The notes under the pieces were generated by a model, which was not told the origin of the DNA, made no database searches, and was given only the letters and a program-made list of their open reading frames with translations. A DNA stretch of 64,000 nucleotides, taken from positions 2,356,001 to 2,420,000 of the forward strand of contig NZ_CP070491.1 of NCBI RefSeq assembly GCF_016925495.1, read 5' to 3'. This document shows positions 45,638 through 55,897 of the stretch, piece by piece (within the stretch, counting starts at the first letter, position 1; the number at the start of each line of letters is the position of its first letter). This stretch comes from Methylococcus sp. EFPC2 (GTDB taxonomy: Bacteria > Pseudomonadota > Gammaproteobacteria > Methylococcales > Methylococcaceae). The position numbers and the translations under genes are program-made.

Positions 45638-47382
45638 GTGACACCCGGCTTGACGAACAAATGATCTTCGATGACCAGCGCATCCAGGCCGCTGGTCATG
45701 AACACGGCGATGGCGTCCTCCACCGTATGGACGATGGGCTTGCCCATCACGTTGAAGCTGGTGTTGAGCAGCAAGGGCACCCCCGTGATGCCGTGGAAGG
45801 CCCGTATCAGTTCATGGAAACGCGGATTCCATTCCTTCTCCACCGACTGCAGGCGGCCGGTGCCGTCGGCATGCACCACGGCCGGCACGCGGTCTATCGC
45901 GTCGGCCCGAAATCGCAGCGCCCGCTCCATATAGGGGGCCTTCTGGTAATTCTCGAAATAGTCCGGCCCGTGCTCGTGCAGTATGGACGGAGCGAAGGGC
46001 CGGTATTCCTCGCGGAATTTCACCCGCCCATTAATCCTTTCTTTCATGGCGGGGTCGCGCGGGTCGGCGAGTATCGAGCGGTTACCGAGCGCGCGCGGGC
46101 CGAATTCGGCGCGCCCCTGCACCCAGCCGACCAGTTTGCCGTCTCCCAACAGGCGCGCGGTCTCCCGGCACAGGGTGTCCGGCAGATGACGTATGTGCAA
46201 TCCACCGGCATGCAGAGCCAAGCGGGCCAGGGCGGCCGGTTCCATGGTCGAGCCGAGATAAGGTGAGAGGGGGCCGCCACGCGGGGCAAAATCTGCATGT
46301 TCTTCTCGCCAAGCCAGCCATGCCGCGCCCAGCGCAGCGCCGTCGTCGGCCGGGGCGGGCGGAACGTAGAGTTCGCGAAACGGGGTGCGCTCGAGGATCG
46401 AACCGTTGAACGAAGAATTCAGGGCGCAGCCGCCGGCCAGCACCAGGCGGTCGCAAGGACTCCGCTCGTGCAGGCCTTGCAGAAGTTCGGTCATGATCTC
46501 GTTGAAGAAGAACTGCCCTGTATGGGCAAGATCGACGGCCTTCCGGGCCGGTTCGTCGCGGCGGCGACGCTTGTGCTCCAGCTTGTTCAGCGCGGCGAAA
46601 AAGCCGGCCTGGGGATGAACGACCCCAAGATCGCGCACCCGGACCAGCGTTCGGAACAGCGCCAGCAACTCTTCGTCGAGCCGTCCGTAAGCGGCCAGCC
46701 CCATGACCTTCCATTCTTCGCCCGCGATCCCGTCAAAGCCGCACAGCTCCGTGAGCTTCATATACAGCAATCCCGGACTACCCAGGCCTCGGGCTTCGTG
46801 AAGCCGGGCCAAGCGTCCTTCACGATAACGGTAAAACGCCATGGAACCGTTTTCGCCGTAGGAGTCCACCACGGCGCAAACGGCGTCTTCGTGGGGGCTG
46901 GCGTAACAGGCCGAGGCCGCGTGGGCGGCGTGGTGGGCGTAATCGCGAAAACTCCGATCGCATCCCGGATACCATTCTTCGAGCACCCTGGCCAGGTTCA
47001 AGCCGCCCCGGGCGATACCGGCCCGGTTGCAAGCCATCATGTGATGGATCTGATAATTAGGCAGGGGGGAGCGCAAACGCTTGATGCCAGGCCGCGCCAA
47101 TCCGTCCGGCTTGAGCAAGCCCAGCGCGGCGGCGACGCGTTCGTACCAGGGCCGGCGTGCAAGCCAACTGCGGGCTATCACGAAGCGCCCGGCGTCCGGA
47201 CAATAGCGCCGCAGCAATTCGGGCAGCCGGCTCAGAGTATCCGGCTCGCAGTTGATGGCGCGCTTGAACTGGAGATAACGCTCTGCGCCCTCGGCGAAGA
47301 CCACGTCGCCCGCCTCGTCGACGATGGCGAGAGCCGGGTCGTGGTAGCTGACCGCGAGGCCGATGTAGTAGGTTTTGCTCAT
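45634..47382 (-). CDS. NodU/CmcH-type carbamoyltransferase
   Basis: A 582-residue enzyme that would transfer carbamoyl from carbamoyl phosphate via carbamoyl-AMP to a hydroxyl. The N-terminal Kae1-like domain starts MSKTYYIGLAVSYHDPALAI and has metal-site YAHHAAHAASACYA and LAGGCALNSSFNG. The C-terminal YrdC-like domain has GRAEFGPRALGNRSILADPR and LLNTSFNVMGKPIV. It is full length. It is first in a two-gene operon with the diiron protein and divergent from the AlkB-like gene, 24 bp between starts. Such enzymes decorate antibiotics, Nod factors and sugars. Confidence 0.92.
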   Translation of the reverse strand: MSKTYYIGLAVSYHDPALAIVDEAGDVVFAEGAERYLQFKRAINCEPDTLSRLPELLRRYCPDAGRFVIARSWLARRPWYERVAAALGLLKPDGLARPGIKRLRSPLPNYQIHHMMACNRAGIARGGLNLARVLEEWYPGCDRSFRDYAHHAAHAASACYASPHEDAVCAVVDSYGENGSMAFYRYREGRLARLHEARGLGSPGLLYMKLTELCGFDGIAGEEWKVMGLAAYGRLDEELLALFRTLVRVRDLGVVHPQAGFFAALNKLEHKRRRRDEPARKAVDLAHTGQFFFNEIMTELLQGLHERSPCDRLVLAGGCALNSSFNGSILERTPFRELYVPPAPADDGAALGAAWLAWREEHADFAPRGGPLSPYLGSTMEPAALARLALHAGGLHIRHLPDTLCRETARLLGDGKLVGWVQGRAEFGPRALGNRSILADPRDPAMKERINGRVKFREEYRPFAPSILHEHGPDYFENYQKAPYMERALRFRADAIDRVPAVVHADGTGRLQSVEKEWNPRFHELIRAFHGITGVPLLLNTSFNVMGKPIVHTVEDAIAVFMTSGLDALVIEDHLFVKPGVT

Positions 47383-47406
47383 GACCAGGCGAGAAATCTA
47401 AAACCC

Positions 47407-48549
47407 ATGGCGGCACCCACACGAACCGTCTCCCCGTCGGAGACCGCAGCATGGCGGGGTCCGACGAAGAGCGGGCCTATCGGCAGCAAATGCGGTGACT
47501 CGTTCTTGGGATACATCGCCCCCCTCCTGCCCTTCATGTTGCCATTATGCAATTTGGCCTTTCTTTCGTCCGGCCCGCACGCCTGGTATTCCGCCCTGTT
47601 ATGGACCCTGCCCGTCTGGCTCTGCGTGATTATGGACATCCGGGGTCCGCGCGTGGCGGAAAAAGTCCCTCCCGGCTGGCCGGATCGGGCATACACCACC
47701 CTGCTCTATCCGCTCTTCGCCCTGCAGTTCGTCAACATCGGCCTGTTTCTGAACTACGCCGGCCAACTGTCTTTCGGCACGCTGTTGGCCATCGGCGAAA
47801 GCGCCGCCAATATCGCGGCCCTGCGCATACTGACCGGCACCACCTCCTGTTGTTCCGCCATCGCGGTCGCCCACGAACTCATACACCGGCGCCCCAGGCA
47901 TCACCGCTGGATGGGCAGGATGCTGCTGTGGACCGTGTTGTACGACCACTTCGCCATCGAGCATGTCGGCGGCCACCATCGCCGGGTCGGGACGACGGCC
48001 GACCCCGCCACGGCCCGTTACGGCGAGAGTTTCCGGCAGTTCTGGCCGCGCACGCTCCTGGGCCAATTTTCAGGTGCCTGGCGGCTGGAACGATCCCGCC
48101 TGGCTCGCCGACCCGGGCCGGTCCGCTTTCTGCGGAATCGGGTGATGCACGGGCTGGCGATCCAAAGCGGATTACTGGCGGCGATATTCGCCGTCTTCGG
48201 CCCCATGGCCCTGGTCCTGTTCCTGTACCAGGCCCATGCCGCCGTGCGTCTGCTGGAAACGGTCAACTATTTCCAGCATTGGGGACTCACGCGCCGCCGG
48301 CGCCGCTTCGACGGAACGGCCGCCTGGGCAACCGACTCCTGGTTCAGCCTGCACCTGTTTCTCGGTCTTTCCTGCCACGCGGATCATCACGAACAGCCGG
48401 GCAAGCCATATCAGCACCTGCATCCGGGACCAACCGGCCCGGTCCTGCCTTATGGCTATTTCGCCGCTGCATTGCTGGTGAAGTTCGACGATGGCCGGTT
48501 CCATCGCCTGGCCCGCCGCGAACTGGAGCGCAGCACGGCCAACCCGTAA
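47407..48549 (+). CDS. AlkB-family membrane non-haem diiron hydroxylase
   Basis: A 380-residue integral membrane protein with four or more helices. The His clusters match alkane monooxygenase: His156-Glu-Leu-Ile-His160 (HELIHRR), Glu185-His186...His190-His191 (EHVGGHH) and His324..His327-His328 (CHADHHEQPGKPYQHL), plus VNYFQHWGL (AlkB NYxEHYGL). There is no rubredoxin domain. ATG 47407 keeps the first helix (YIAPLLPFMLPLCNLAFL); the long upstream frame is antisense to the carbamoyltransferase. It would hydroxylate an alkyl chain; the hydroxyl could then be the carbamoylation site, which is inference. The substrate could also be hydrocarbons generally. Confidence 0.85.
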   Translation: MAAPTRTVSPSETAAWRGPTKSGPIGSKCGDSFLGYIAPLLPFMLPLCNLAFLSSGPHAWYSALLWTLPVWLCVIMDIRGPRVAEKVPPGWPDRAYTTLLYPLFALQFVNIGLFLNYAGQLSFGTLLAIGESAANIAALRILTGTTSCCSAIAVAHELIHRRPRHHRWMGRMLLWTVLYDHFAIEHVGGHHRRVGTTADPATARYGESFRQFWPRTLLGQFSGAWRLERSRLARRPGPVRFLRNRVMHGLAIQSGLLAAIFAVFGPMALVLFLYQAHAAVRLLETVNYFQHWGLTRRRRRFDGTAAWATDSWFSLHLFLGLSCHADHHEQPGKPYQHLHPGPTGPVLPYGYFAAALLVKFDDGRFHRLARRELERSTANP

Positions 48550-48683
48550 CCGCCCCATCGGCGCTCGACACCGCGCAGGCCCCGCGCCCGCGCCGTCCGG
48601 CTCAGGGGCGGCGGCCGTGGAGCAATTTTTGAACCGTCTGTGTAATAATGCGTCGCTTTGAATAACACCATACGAGTATTCCC

Positions 48684-49031
48684 ATGAGTTTCTTCATTTC
48701 CGACGCGCTGGCCGAAGCAGCCCCCGCCGCCGCGCAAGATCCGGGTCTCGCCGGCTTGATCCTGCCCGGCGCCATCCTGCTGATTTTCTTTTTCCTGTTC
48801 GTACTGCCCCAGCATCGCCGGGGTCGCGAGCACAAGAAGCTGGTGGATTCCCTGGCCAAAGGCGTCGAAGTAGTCACCAACGGTGGCCTGCTGGGCAAGG
48901 TGGTGGATGTCGACGACAGCTTCGTGCAACTCGAAGTCGGCGACAACACCATCGTCAACGTCCAGAAACACGCTATCTCCGCCCTGATGCCCAAGGGCAC
49001 CTACAAGTCGCGCAAGAAAGCCGAGAAATAA
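48684..49031 (+). CDS. yajC: Sec translocon accessory subunit YajC
   Basis: A 115-residue single-span inner-membrane protein: hydrophobic LIPGAILLIFFFLFVLPQHRR followed by HKKLVDSLAKGVEVVTNGGLLGKVV, the YajC signature. It works with SecD-SecF in proton-driven protein export. secD begins 63 bp downstream. A TAATAAT in the upstream region (48643-48649) may be a -10 box. Confidence 0.95.
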   Translation: MSFFISDALAEAAPAAAQDPGLAGLILPGAILLIFFFLFVLPQHRRGREHKKLVDSLAKGVEVVTNGGLLGKVVDVDDSFVQLEVGDNTIVNVQKHAISALMPKGTYKSRKKAEK

Positions 49032-49094
49032 GCCTCAGGGAACCCGTCGGCGGCTCGGCCCCCTCCATGGATATACATCAAACAGGCACCACAC

Positions 49095-50942
49095 ATGCGT
49101 AACAGCTTTCCCGTCTGGAAAAACATCCTAGTCATCAGCGTGTTAGCCTTGGCGTTCATTTATTCTCTGCCGAACTTCTTCGGCGAGAACCCCTCGGTTC
49201 AGCTCTCGCCCAGCCGCACGGCCAAGGTCGACCAAAGCACGGTGGTTCAAGTCGACAAGCTGCTGGCGGATGCCGGGCTCAAGACCCTGAAAACCGAGCT
49301 GAGCGACAAACGCCTACTGGTGCGTTTTGCCGACGAGGAAGCTCAGCTCAAGGCGGCCGACGTGCTGAAAGTCGCGCTGGGCGACAACTACACGGTGGCT
49401 CTCAACCTCGCGCCCGCGACGCCGTCCTGGCTGCGCGCCATCAACGCCCAGCCCATGTATTTGGGTCTGGACTTGCGCGGCGGCGTGCACTTCCTGCTCC
49501 AGGTCGACATGCCTGCCGCGATCCAGCAAGCCGAGGAACGGTATGCCGAAGACATCCGCACCTTGCTGCGCGACAACAAGATCCGCTACCTGTCGGTGGA
49601 GCGCGAGAAAGGAGTCATCGAGGTCAAGTTCCAGGATGGCGCCACCCTGGGCCAGGGCCGGGACGTGGTGAAAAAGGAACTGCGCGGTCTGGCATTGGAT
49701 GAAAACGCCGGCGACAACCTGCTGGTGGCCAAGCTGGGCGATCCGGAAGTCCGCGAAATCCGCAAGAACGCGGTGAGCCAGAACATCATCACCCTGCGCA
49801 ACCGCGTCAACGAGTTGGGCGTGGCCGAGCCGGTCATCCAGCAGCAGGGCGAAGACCGCATCGTGGTCCAGTTGCCGGGCGTGCAGGACACCGCCCGCGC
49901 CAAGGAAATCCTCGGCGCCACCGCGACCCTGGAATTCCGCCTGGTCGACAGCGAGCACAGCATCGGTCCGGACGGCAAGGCTCCGCTGGGCTCTCGCGTC
50001 TACCGCGACCGTGCCGGCAAGCCCATCCTGCTGCAGCGCAAGATCATAGTGACCGGCGACCAGGTGGTCGACGCGTCTTCGGGCCTGGAACAGCAGTCGG
50101 GCTCATCCGCGGTGTTCATCAATCTCAACAGCGTCGGCGCCAAGAAAATGGCCGACACCACCAAGGACAACATCGGCAAGGCGATGGCGGTGGTGTTCAT
50201 CGAGAACAAGCAGGAAACCAAGGAAGTCAACGGCCAGAAGGTCGTCACCAAAAAGACCGTGGAAGAAGTCATCAACGTCGCCACCATCCGCGACCGTTTC
50301 AGCAAGCGCTTCCAGATCACCGGACTGGACAGCAGCGACGAGGCCCGCAACCTGGCCTTGCTGCTGCGCGCCGGCGCCCTGGTCGCCCCCGTGGACATCG
50401 TCGAGGAACGTACGGTCGGCCCGAGCATGGGCAAGGAAAACATCGAGATCGGTGTCAAATCCAACGTCTATGGTTTCGCGGCCATCGCGATCTTCATGAT
50501 CGTCTATTACCGGGTATTCGGCATCTTCTCGGTCGTCGCCCTGGGCGTGAACGTATTGCTGCTGGTATCGGCCCTGTCGTTGATCCAGGCCACCCTGACC
50601 TTGCCCGGCTTGGCCGGCATCGCCCTGACGGTGGGCATGGCCATCGACGCCAACGTGTTGATCAACGAACGCATACGCGAAGAACTGCGTGCCGGGATCA
50701 GCCCGCAGATGGCCATCTACGCCGGTTACGAGCGCGCGTTCGCGACCATTTTGGACTCCAACGTGACCACCTTCGTCGCCGGCCTCGCGCTGTTCATCCT
50801 GGGCTCCGGACCGATACGCGGATTCGCACTGGTGCTGCTGTTCGGCATATTGACCTCCATGTTCAGCGCCGTGCTGGTGTCTCGCTTCCTGGTCAATCTC
50901 ACCTACGGCCGTCAGCGCAAGCTGAACAAACTCGCCATCTGA
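49095..50942 (+). CDS. secD: Protein translocase subunit SecD
   Basis: A 615-residue RND-fold membrane protein: TM1 near the N-terminus, a large periplasmic P1 domain with LGLDLRGGVHFLLQVDM, and a C-terminal five-TM block with GLAGIALTVGMAIDANVLINERIREEL carrying the conserved Asp for proton movement. An inserted segment with NGQKVVTKKTVEEV is usual for the gammaproteobacterial form. It pairs with SecF 12 bp downstream. Confidence 0.97.
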   Translation: MRNSFPVWKNILVISVLALAFIYSLPNFFGENPSVQLSPSRTAKVDQSTVVQVDKLLADAGLKTLKTELSDKRLLVRFADEEAQLKAADVLKVALGDNYTVALNLAPATPSWLRAINAQPMYLGLDLRGGVHFLLQVDMPAAIQQAEERYAEDIRTLLRDNKIRYLSVEREKGVIEVKFQDGATLGQGRDVVKKELRGLALDENAGDNLLVAKLGDPEVREIRKNAVSQNIITLRNRVNELGVAEPVIQQQGEDRIVVQLPGVQDTARAKEILGATATLEFRLVDSEHSIGPDGKAPLGSRVYRDRAGKPILLQRKIIVTGDQVVDASSGLEQQSGSSAVFINLNSVGAKKMADTTKDNIGKAMAVVFIENKQETKEVNGQKVVTKKTVEEVINVATIRDRFSKRFQITGLDSSDEARNLALLLRAGALVAPVDIVEERTVGPSMGKENIEIGVKSNVYGFAAIAIFMIVYYRVFGIFSVVALGVNVLLLVSALSLIQATLTLPGLAGIALTVGMAIDANVLINERIREELRAGISPQMAIYAGYERAFATILDSNVTTFVAGLALFILGSGPIRGFALVLLFGILTSMFSAVLVSRFLVNLTYGRQRKLNKLAI

Positions 50943-50954
50943 GGGTAAGTTTTC

Positions 50955-51893
50955 ATGGAATTATTCAAGATCAAACACGCCATACCGTTCATGCGGTATG
51001 GCAAGGTCACGACCACCATTTCTCTGGTGACGTTCATCCTGGCCGTACTCGCCCTCGGCTTCCGCGGGCTGAACTTAGGAATCGACTTCACCGGCGGCAT
51101 GCTGCTGGAAGTCACCTACGCCCAGCCCGCCAACATCGAAGCCATACGCGGCAGCCTGGAAAGCCAGCCCGACAAGATACCCGAAGTTGCGGTCCAGATC
51201 TTCGGCACCACCAAGGACGTGTTGATCCGGCTCCCCATCAAGGAAGGCGTCAACGGCTCCCAGCTGCGGGAAGAGGTCTACTCGCTGCTCAAGGCCCAGG
51301 ATCCCAGCGCCGAAATCCGCCGGGTCGAATTCGTAGGCCCCCAGGTGGGCAAGGATCTCTACGAGGGCGGCATCCTGGCACTGCTGCTGGTGGCTGCCGG
51401 CATCGTGGCCTATCTGGCCTTGCGCTTCACCTGGCGCTTCGCGGTGGCGGCCATCGTCGCCAACATGCATGACATCGTGATCATCCTGGGGATGTTCGCC
51501 TTCTTCCAGTGGGAGTTCACCCTGACCGTGCTCGCGGGCGTCCTGGCGATTCTGGGATACTCCGTGAACGAATCCGTGGTGGTATTCGACCGGGTGCGCG
51601 AGAACTTCCGCAAGATGCGCAAGGCCAGCGTCGTCGATGTGATCGACAACGCCATCACGACCACCATGTCGCGTACCGTCATCACCCACGCCATGACCCA
51701 GTTGATGGTACTGGCCATGTTCTTCCTGGGTGGCGAAGCCCTGCATAACTTCGCCCTGGCCCTGACCATAGGCATCGTCTTCGGCATCTACTCCTCGGTG
51801 CTGGTAGCCTGTCCCGTGGCCATGTGGTTGGGCGTCAGCCGCGCCGACCTGTTGCTGCCCGACAAAACCAGCCAGGAAGACGGTCGGCCCTGA
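50955..51893 (+). CDS. secF: Protein translocase subunit SecF
   Basis: A 312-residue partner of SecD with GIDFTGGMLLEVTYAQPA in the periplasmic strand region and GYSVNESVVVFDRVRENFRKM in TM4, the SecF signature. It is full length and the last gene of the yajC-secD-secF operon; a clear terminator follows. Confidence 0.97.
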   Translation: MELFKIKHAIPFMRYGKVTTTISLVTFILAVLALGFRGLNLGIDFTGGMLLEVTYAQPANIEAIRGSLESQPDKIPEVAVQIFGTTKDVLIRLPIKEGVNGSQLREEVYSLLKAQDPSAEIRRVEFVGPQVGKDLYEGGILALLLVAAGIVAYLALRFTWRFAVAAIVANMHDIVIILGMFAFFQWEFTLTVLAGVLAILGYSVNESVVVFDRVRENFRKMRKASVVDVIDNAITTTMSRTVITHAMTQLMVLAMFFLGGEALHNFALALTIGIVFGIYSSVLVACPVAMWLGVSRADLLLPDKTSQEDGRP

Positions 51894-51918
51894 GTTGTCG
51901 CCGCACCGATAAAACCCG

Positions 51919-51946
51919 AAAAGGCCGCTTGATGCGGCCTTTTCCA
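51919..51946 (+). terminator. Intrinsic terminator after secF
   Basis: AAAAGGCCGC and GCGGCCTTTT form a perfect 10-bp stem with loop TTGAT. It is symmetric enough to serve the convergent ATPase gene as well. Confidence 0.88.
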
Positions 51947-51974
51947 TTCTTGTCTTAGGGTAAAAATCCAAGCA

Positions 51975-54900
51975 TCACGCTACTGGTTTGCCGGTACGCG
52001 ACGTTTTATCAAGCACGCCAGCATGCTCATGCACGATGAGCACATCGCATTTCGAATCGGCGAGGATGTGACGGGTTACGCTGCCGAGGAGCATTTCCTC
52101 GACGATAGACAGACCATGCTTACCCATGACGATCAGATCCGCCTCGCACTCTTCTTCTTTGGCGAGGATGAGACGAACCGCATCGCCATGTTCTACGACC
52201 CGGAACAGCCGACGCTGGGTTTCCCCGGCATCCAGCATCAGATTGCCGAGGCGGATCAGCGCCTGCTGCCGAGCTTCGACGCGGTAGGTTTCCAGATCTT
52301 CGTCGGGCACACCGGCCAGTCTCAGCCTCCCTTCGAAAGGCGCGACAAAGGCATGTATCAGCCAGACGTCGGCCTTGGGAGCAATGAGCATCGCCATCTT
52401 CAGCGCGGCGATGGAGTGAGGGGAAAAGTCGACCGGAACGAGCACGCGTCGATAGCCTTCACGCGCCGGGCGCTTGACGACGAGCGTGGGCCTTATGCTC
52501 ATGCGCAGCAGCCTGTCGGCGGTCGTGCCCAGGATCAGGTCGCGCAAGGGATTCAGTCCACGCGCGCCAAGCACCAACAGATTGGCTTGCTCGGCGGCCG
52601 ATAATATTTCCTCCAGCACATTGCCTACCGCCACCCGTGCGCTCGCGGGCACAGGGACCGTCTTGGCCACATCCGACCTCGCTTCCTCCAGTTGGCGCTG
52701 GGCCGCGCCGACCAGTTTGGCTTCGGCCTCGTCGTGCGAGCGGAGCAGTTCGCGCACCGCCTTCAGCGACGACAAGTCCACGACATGCAGCAGATCGAGC
52801 CGGCCCTGATGTTCCGCCGCCAGGCTGGCCGCCCGGCCTGCGGCGTTCCCGGAGTCCGCCGAAAAGTCCGTGGCTACCAGGAACGACCGCGGCGTTTTCC
52901 ACTGTGCTTCCGCTTTGCGCGGGCGATGGGATACCTTTCCTGTTCCCGCGCCGGAGACATGGCGGCGCAACTTCTTGTATCCGCGGATCACGGTCTTTTC
53001 GATTTCCGCGACCACGAAAACCAGTGCCCCGGCGAACGCCACCCTCAGCCACTCGTCGAGCGACAGGTCGGTCGAACCGAACAGCGCCTGCAGCGGCACG
53101 GCATGGGTATAGGCGAGTTGCAGCGCCGCGCAAGCGGCAATGGCGATCAACACATAGCGGTTGCCGAAGATGCCTTCCAGCGACAGGGAGGTCTTGTACA
53201 GGTAACGGCTGCTGATCAAATAGTACATTTCCGCCCCCACGACCGAGCTGACGGCCATGGTGCGCGCGGTTTCCAGGCTGGAGCCCCGGTCCAGCTCCCA
53301 GAGGAACAGGCCCAGCGACCCCGCCATGATGAGCACGGAAACCATCAGCACGCGCCAAGCGAAGAACCAGGACAGCAGCGACTCACGAGCGTCGCGCGGA
53401 GGACGCCGCATCACGTCCCGCTCGGCATGTTCGAATGCAAGAGCCAAGCCCAGGGTGCTGGAGGTCACCATATTGATCCACAACACCTGCGCCGGGGTCA
53501 GCGGCAGCGCCAGTTCGAACAGGATGGCGGCGATCACCACCAGAGCTTCGCCGCCGTTGGTCGGCAGCATGAACAGGATGAATTTGCGGATGTTGTCGTA
53601 GATGCCCCGTCCTTCGCGCACGGCGCTGCCTATGGTGGCGAAATTGTCATCGGCCAACACCACGTCCGCCGCTTCCTTGGCCGCCTCCGTGCCCTTTAGG
53701 CCCATGGCCACGCCGACGTCCGCGCGCTTCAGCGCCGGCGCGTCGTTGACCCCGTCGCCGGTCATGGCAACCACCTGGCCCGCCGCCTGCAGGGCCTGAA
53801 CCAGGCGCAGCTTGTGCTCGGGGCTGGCGCGGGCGTATACGTCCACATCCAGCACCACCTCGCACAGCCTGGCGTCGTCCATCCCCTCGATCTCGGCGCC
53901 GGTCAGAGCCGGCTTGTGTCGGCCGATGCCCAGTTGCTCGCCGATGGCGCGGGCCGTTTCGACATGATCCCCGGTAATCATCTTGACCCGGATACCGGCG
54001 CTGTGACATGCCGCCACGGCGGCCATGGCTTCGGCCCGCGGCGGATCGATGATACCGACCAGTGCCAACAGGGTGAAGCCGGTTTCCAGGTCTGCAAAGT
54101 GCACTTCATGCTGCGACTCCTCGGCGGGCCTCGCGGCGATCGCCAGCAGGCGCAAGCCATGCGCCGCCGCCTCGCTGGCGGCGCGATGCCAATACTCGGG
54201 GTGCAGCGGCGCGTCGGACTCACCGCCCTGCCGGTCGCACATCGCCAATATGCGTTCGGGCGCTCCCTTGACGTAGAGGACGCCTTTGCCGACCACGTGG
54301 TCGTGATGCAGCGTGGCCATGAGTCTGTGTTCGGACTCGAACGGTATGGCGTCGGTGCGCGGCCAGATTTCACGCTCCCATTCGGGGTCGATCCCGGCCT
54401 TGATGGCGAACGCCAGCAGAGCACCCTCGGTGGGATCGCCGACCACCTGCCAGCTCCCGTCGGCCTGCCTGCGCAACCGTGCATCGTTGCACAAAACCGC
54501 GGCGCGGCCTATTTCGACCAGATCCGGACGCTCGCCACCGGTAACGGCCGCGTCTCCCAGGTGTATGCCGCCGTCCGGGGCATAGCCCACCCTACTCACC
54601 TCGAATACATGAGTAGCGGTGATCACCCGTTGCACGGTCATCTCGTTGCGGGTCAGGGTACCGGTCTTATCTGAGCAGATGACGGTTACCGATCCCAGCG
54701 TTTCCACCGCCGGCAGATGGCGGACGATGGCTTTGCGGCCGGCCATACGCCGCATACCTAAGGCCAAGGTAATGGTCATGATCGCCGGCAAGCCTTCCGG
54801 TATGGCCGATGCCGCCAGCGCCACGGCCATCATGAACATCTCGTCGGCAGGATGCCCGTGCCACAGCACGCCGACCGCGAATGTCGCCGCAGACATCACC

Positions 54901-55685
54901 ACGATGGCCAACGCCAGCCAATGCCCGAAGCCGGCGATCTGGCGCAGCAAGGGGGTGGTCGCCGCCTGCACCTGCTCCAGCATCGCGCTGATGCGCCCCA
55001 GTTCGGTGTCGATACCGGTCGCCACCACTACGCCCATGGCCTGTCCGGAAGCGATCAGCGTGCCCGAATAAAGCATGTTGGTGCGATCGCCCAGCAAGGC
55101 GTCGCTCGGCACGGGAGCGATGGTCTTCTCCACCGTCTCGGATTCGCCGGTGAGGATGGCTTCGTTCGCGCGCAAGCCTTTGCCCGCCACCAGACGCAGG
55201 TCGGCGGGCACCTTGTCGCCGGATACGAGCACCACGATATCGCCAGGCACCAGGTCTTCGGCGTCGATTTCCATACGCTCGGCATCGCGTATGACCGTCG
55301 TGCGCAGCGACAACATGCCGCGTATCGCATCCATGGCCTGTTCCGCCTTGCCTTCCTGAATGAAGCCGATGATGGCGTTGACGAAAACGGCAGCCAGCAG
55401 CACGCCGGTGTCGACCCAGTCGCCCAATAGAGCCGTGGTTGCCGCGGCAACCAGCATCACGTAAATCAGAACGTTGTGAAACTGGAGAATGAAGCGCAGC
55501 CAGGCCGGACGTCCGGGCGGTGAGGGGAGCCGATTGCGGCCGTACTGTTTCAGACGGCGGCGGACCTCCGCCGGCATCAGGCCGCGATGCAGATCCGACC
55601 GAAGGCGCTCGACCACGTCATCGGCATCGCTAGCGTGCCAGTCGACCGTTGGCTGGTTTGGGAATGCTTCGCCAGTCGTTGCCAT
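51975..55685 (-). CDS. P-type cation ATPase fused to two universal-stress (Usp) domains
   Basis: A 1236-residue protein. Residues 1-about 920 are a P-type ATPase: cation-ATPase N-terminal domain, TGES at 179-182, PEGLP at 296-300 in TM4, phosphorylated Asp339 in DKTGTLT, KGAPE in the nucleotide domain, and [18 protein letters not shown] points to the type II Ca2+/Na+ group. Two UspA domains follow (about 933-1071 and 1079-1219), each with the ATP-binding GxxG-x9-G(S/T) motif (Gly1040/Gly1043/Gly1053; Gly1188/Gly1191/Gly1201). The Usp part may sense ATP or stress and regulate the pump. It is one continuous frame. Confidence 0.92.
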   Translation of the reverse strand: MATTGEAFPNQPTVDWHASDADDVVERLRSDLHRGLMPAEVRRRLKQYGRNRLPSPPGRPAWLRFILQFHNVLIYVMLVAAATTALLGDWVDTGVLLAAVFVNAIIGFIQEGKAEQAMDAIRGMLSLRTTVIRDAERMEIDAEDLVPGDIVVLVSGDKVPADLRLVAGKGLRANEAILTGESETVEKTIAPVPSDALLGDRTNMLYSGTLIASGQAMGVVVATGIDTELGRISAMLEQVQAATTPLLRQIAGFGHWLALAIVVMSAATFAVGVLWHGHPADEMFMMAVALAASAIPEGLPAIMTITLALGMRRMAGRKAIVRHLPAVETLGSVTVICSDKTGTLTRNEMTVQRVITATHVFEVSRVGYAPDGGIHLGDAAVTGGERPDLVEIGRAAVLCNDARLRRQADGSWQVVGDPTEGALLAFAIKAGIDPEWEREIWPRTDAIPFESEHRLMATLHHDHVVGKGVLYVKGAPERILAMCDRQGGESDAPLHPEYWHRAASEAAAHGLRLLAIAARPAEESQHEVHFADLETGFTLLALVGIIDPPRAEAMAAVAACHSAGIRVKMITGDHVETARAIGEQLGIGRHKPALTGAEIEGMDDARLCEVVLDVDVYARASPEHKLRLVQALQAAGQVVAMTGDGVNDAPALKRADVGVAMGLKGTEAAKEAADVVLADDNFATIGSAVREGRGIYDNIRKFILFMLPTNGGEALVVIAAILFELALPLTPAQVLWINMVTSSTLGLALAFEHAERDVMRRPPRDARESLLSWFFAWRVLMVSVLIMAGSLGLFLWELDRGSSLETARTMAVSSVVGAEMYYLISSRYLYKTSLSLEGIFGNRYVLIAIAACAALQLAYTHAVPLQALFGSTDLSLDEWLRVAFAGALVFVVAEIEKTVIRGYKKLRRHVSGAGTGKVSHRPRKAEAQWKTPRSFLVATDFSADSGNAAGRAASLAAEHQGRLDLLHVVDLSSLKAVRELLRSHDEAEAKLVGAAQRQLEEARSDVAKTVPVPASARVAVGNVLEEILSAAEQANLLVLGARGLNPLRDLILGTTADRLLRMSIRPTLVVKRPAREGYRRVLVPVDFSPHSIAALKMAMLIAPKADVWLIHAFVAPFEGRLRLAGVPDEDLETYRVEARQQALIRLGNLMLDAGETQRRLFRVVEHGDAVRLILAKEEECEADLIVMGKHGLSIVEEMLLGSVTRHILADSKCDVLIVHEHAGVLDKTSRTGKPVA

Positions 55686-55861
55686 ATCGTACCCCTCATC
55701 TGCTTGAGCGAGACTTCAAGCGCTTACAAACACCGCGCTTGCATCGCAGTTCGACCATACCCCTGTCGGCTTTCATCAACCTTGCACCCGCTAAATCGTC
55801 CGCTCACTTGCCTCGAAAATCCAGCAAGCTACGAAAACCCGGCCGGGGACGCGAGTTCCGG

Positions 55862-55867
55862 TATAAT
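55862..55867 (+). promoter_or_regulatory. Possible -10 box for prfC
   Basis: A perfect TATAAT lies 31 bp before the prfC start; no matching -35 hexamer is evident at 17-18 bp spacing. Confidence 0.45.
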
Positions 55868-55897
55868 CGCCGGTTTATCCGATCCACCCGATCCATC

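Noticed and set aside
46297-47406. Long N-terminal extension of the AlkB-like frame
   Set aside because: It lies fully antisense to the carbamoyltransferase and reads as mirror sequence; the AlkB homology starts only after 47407.
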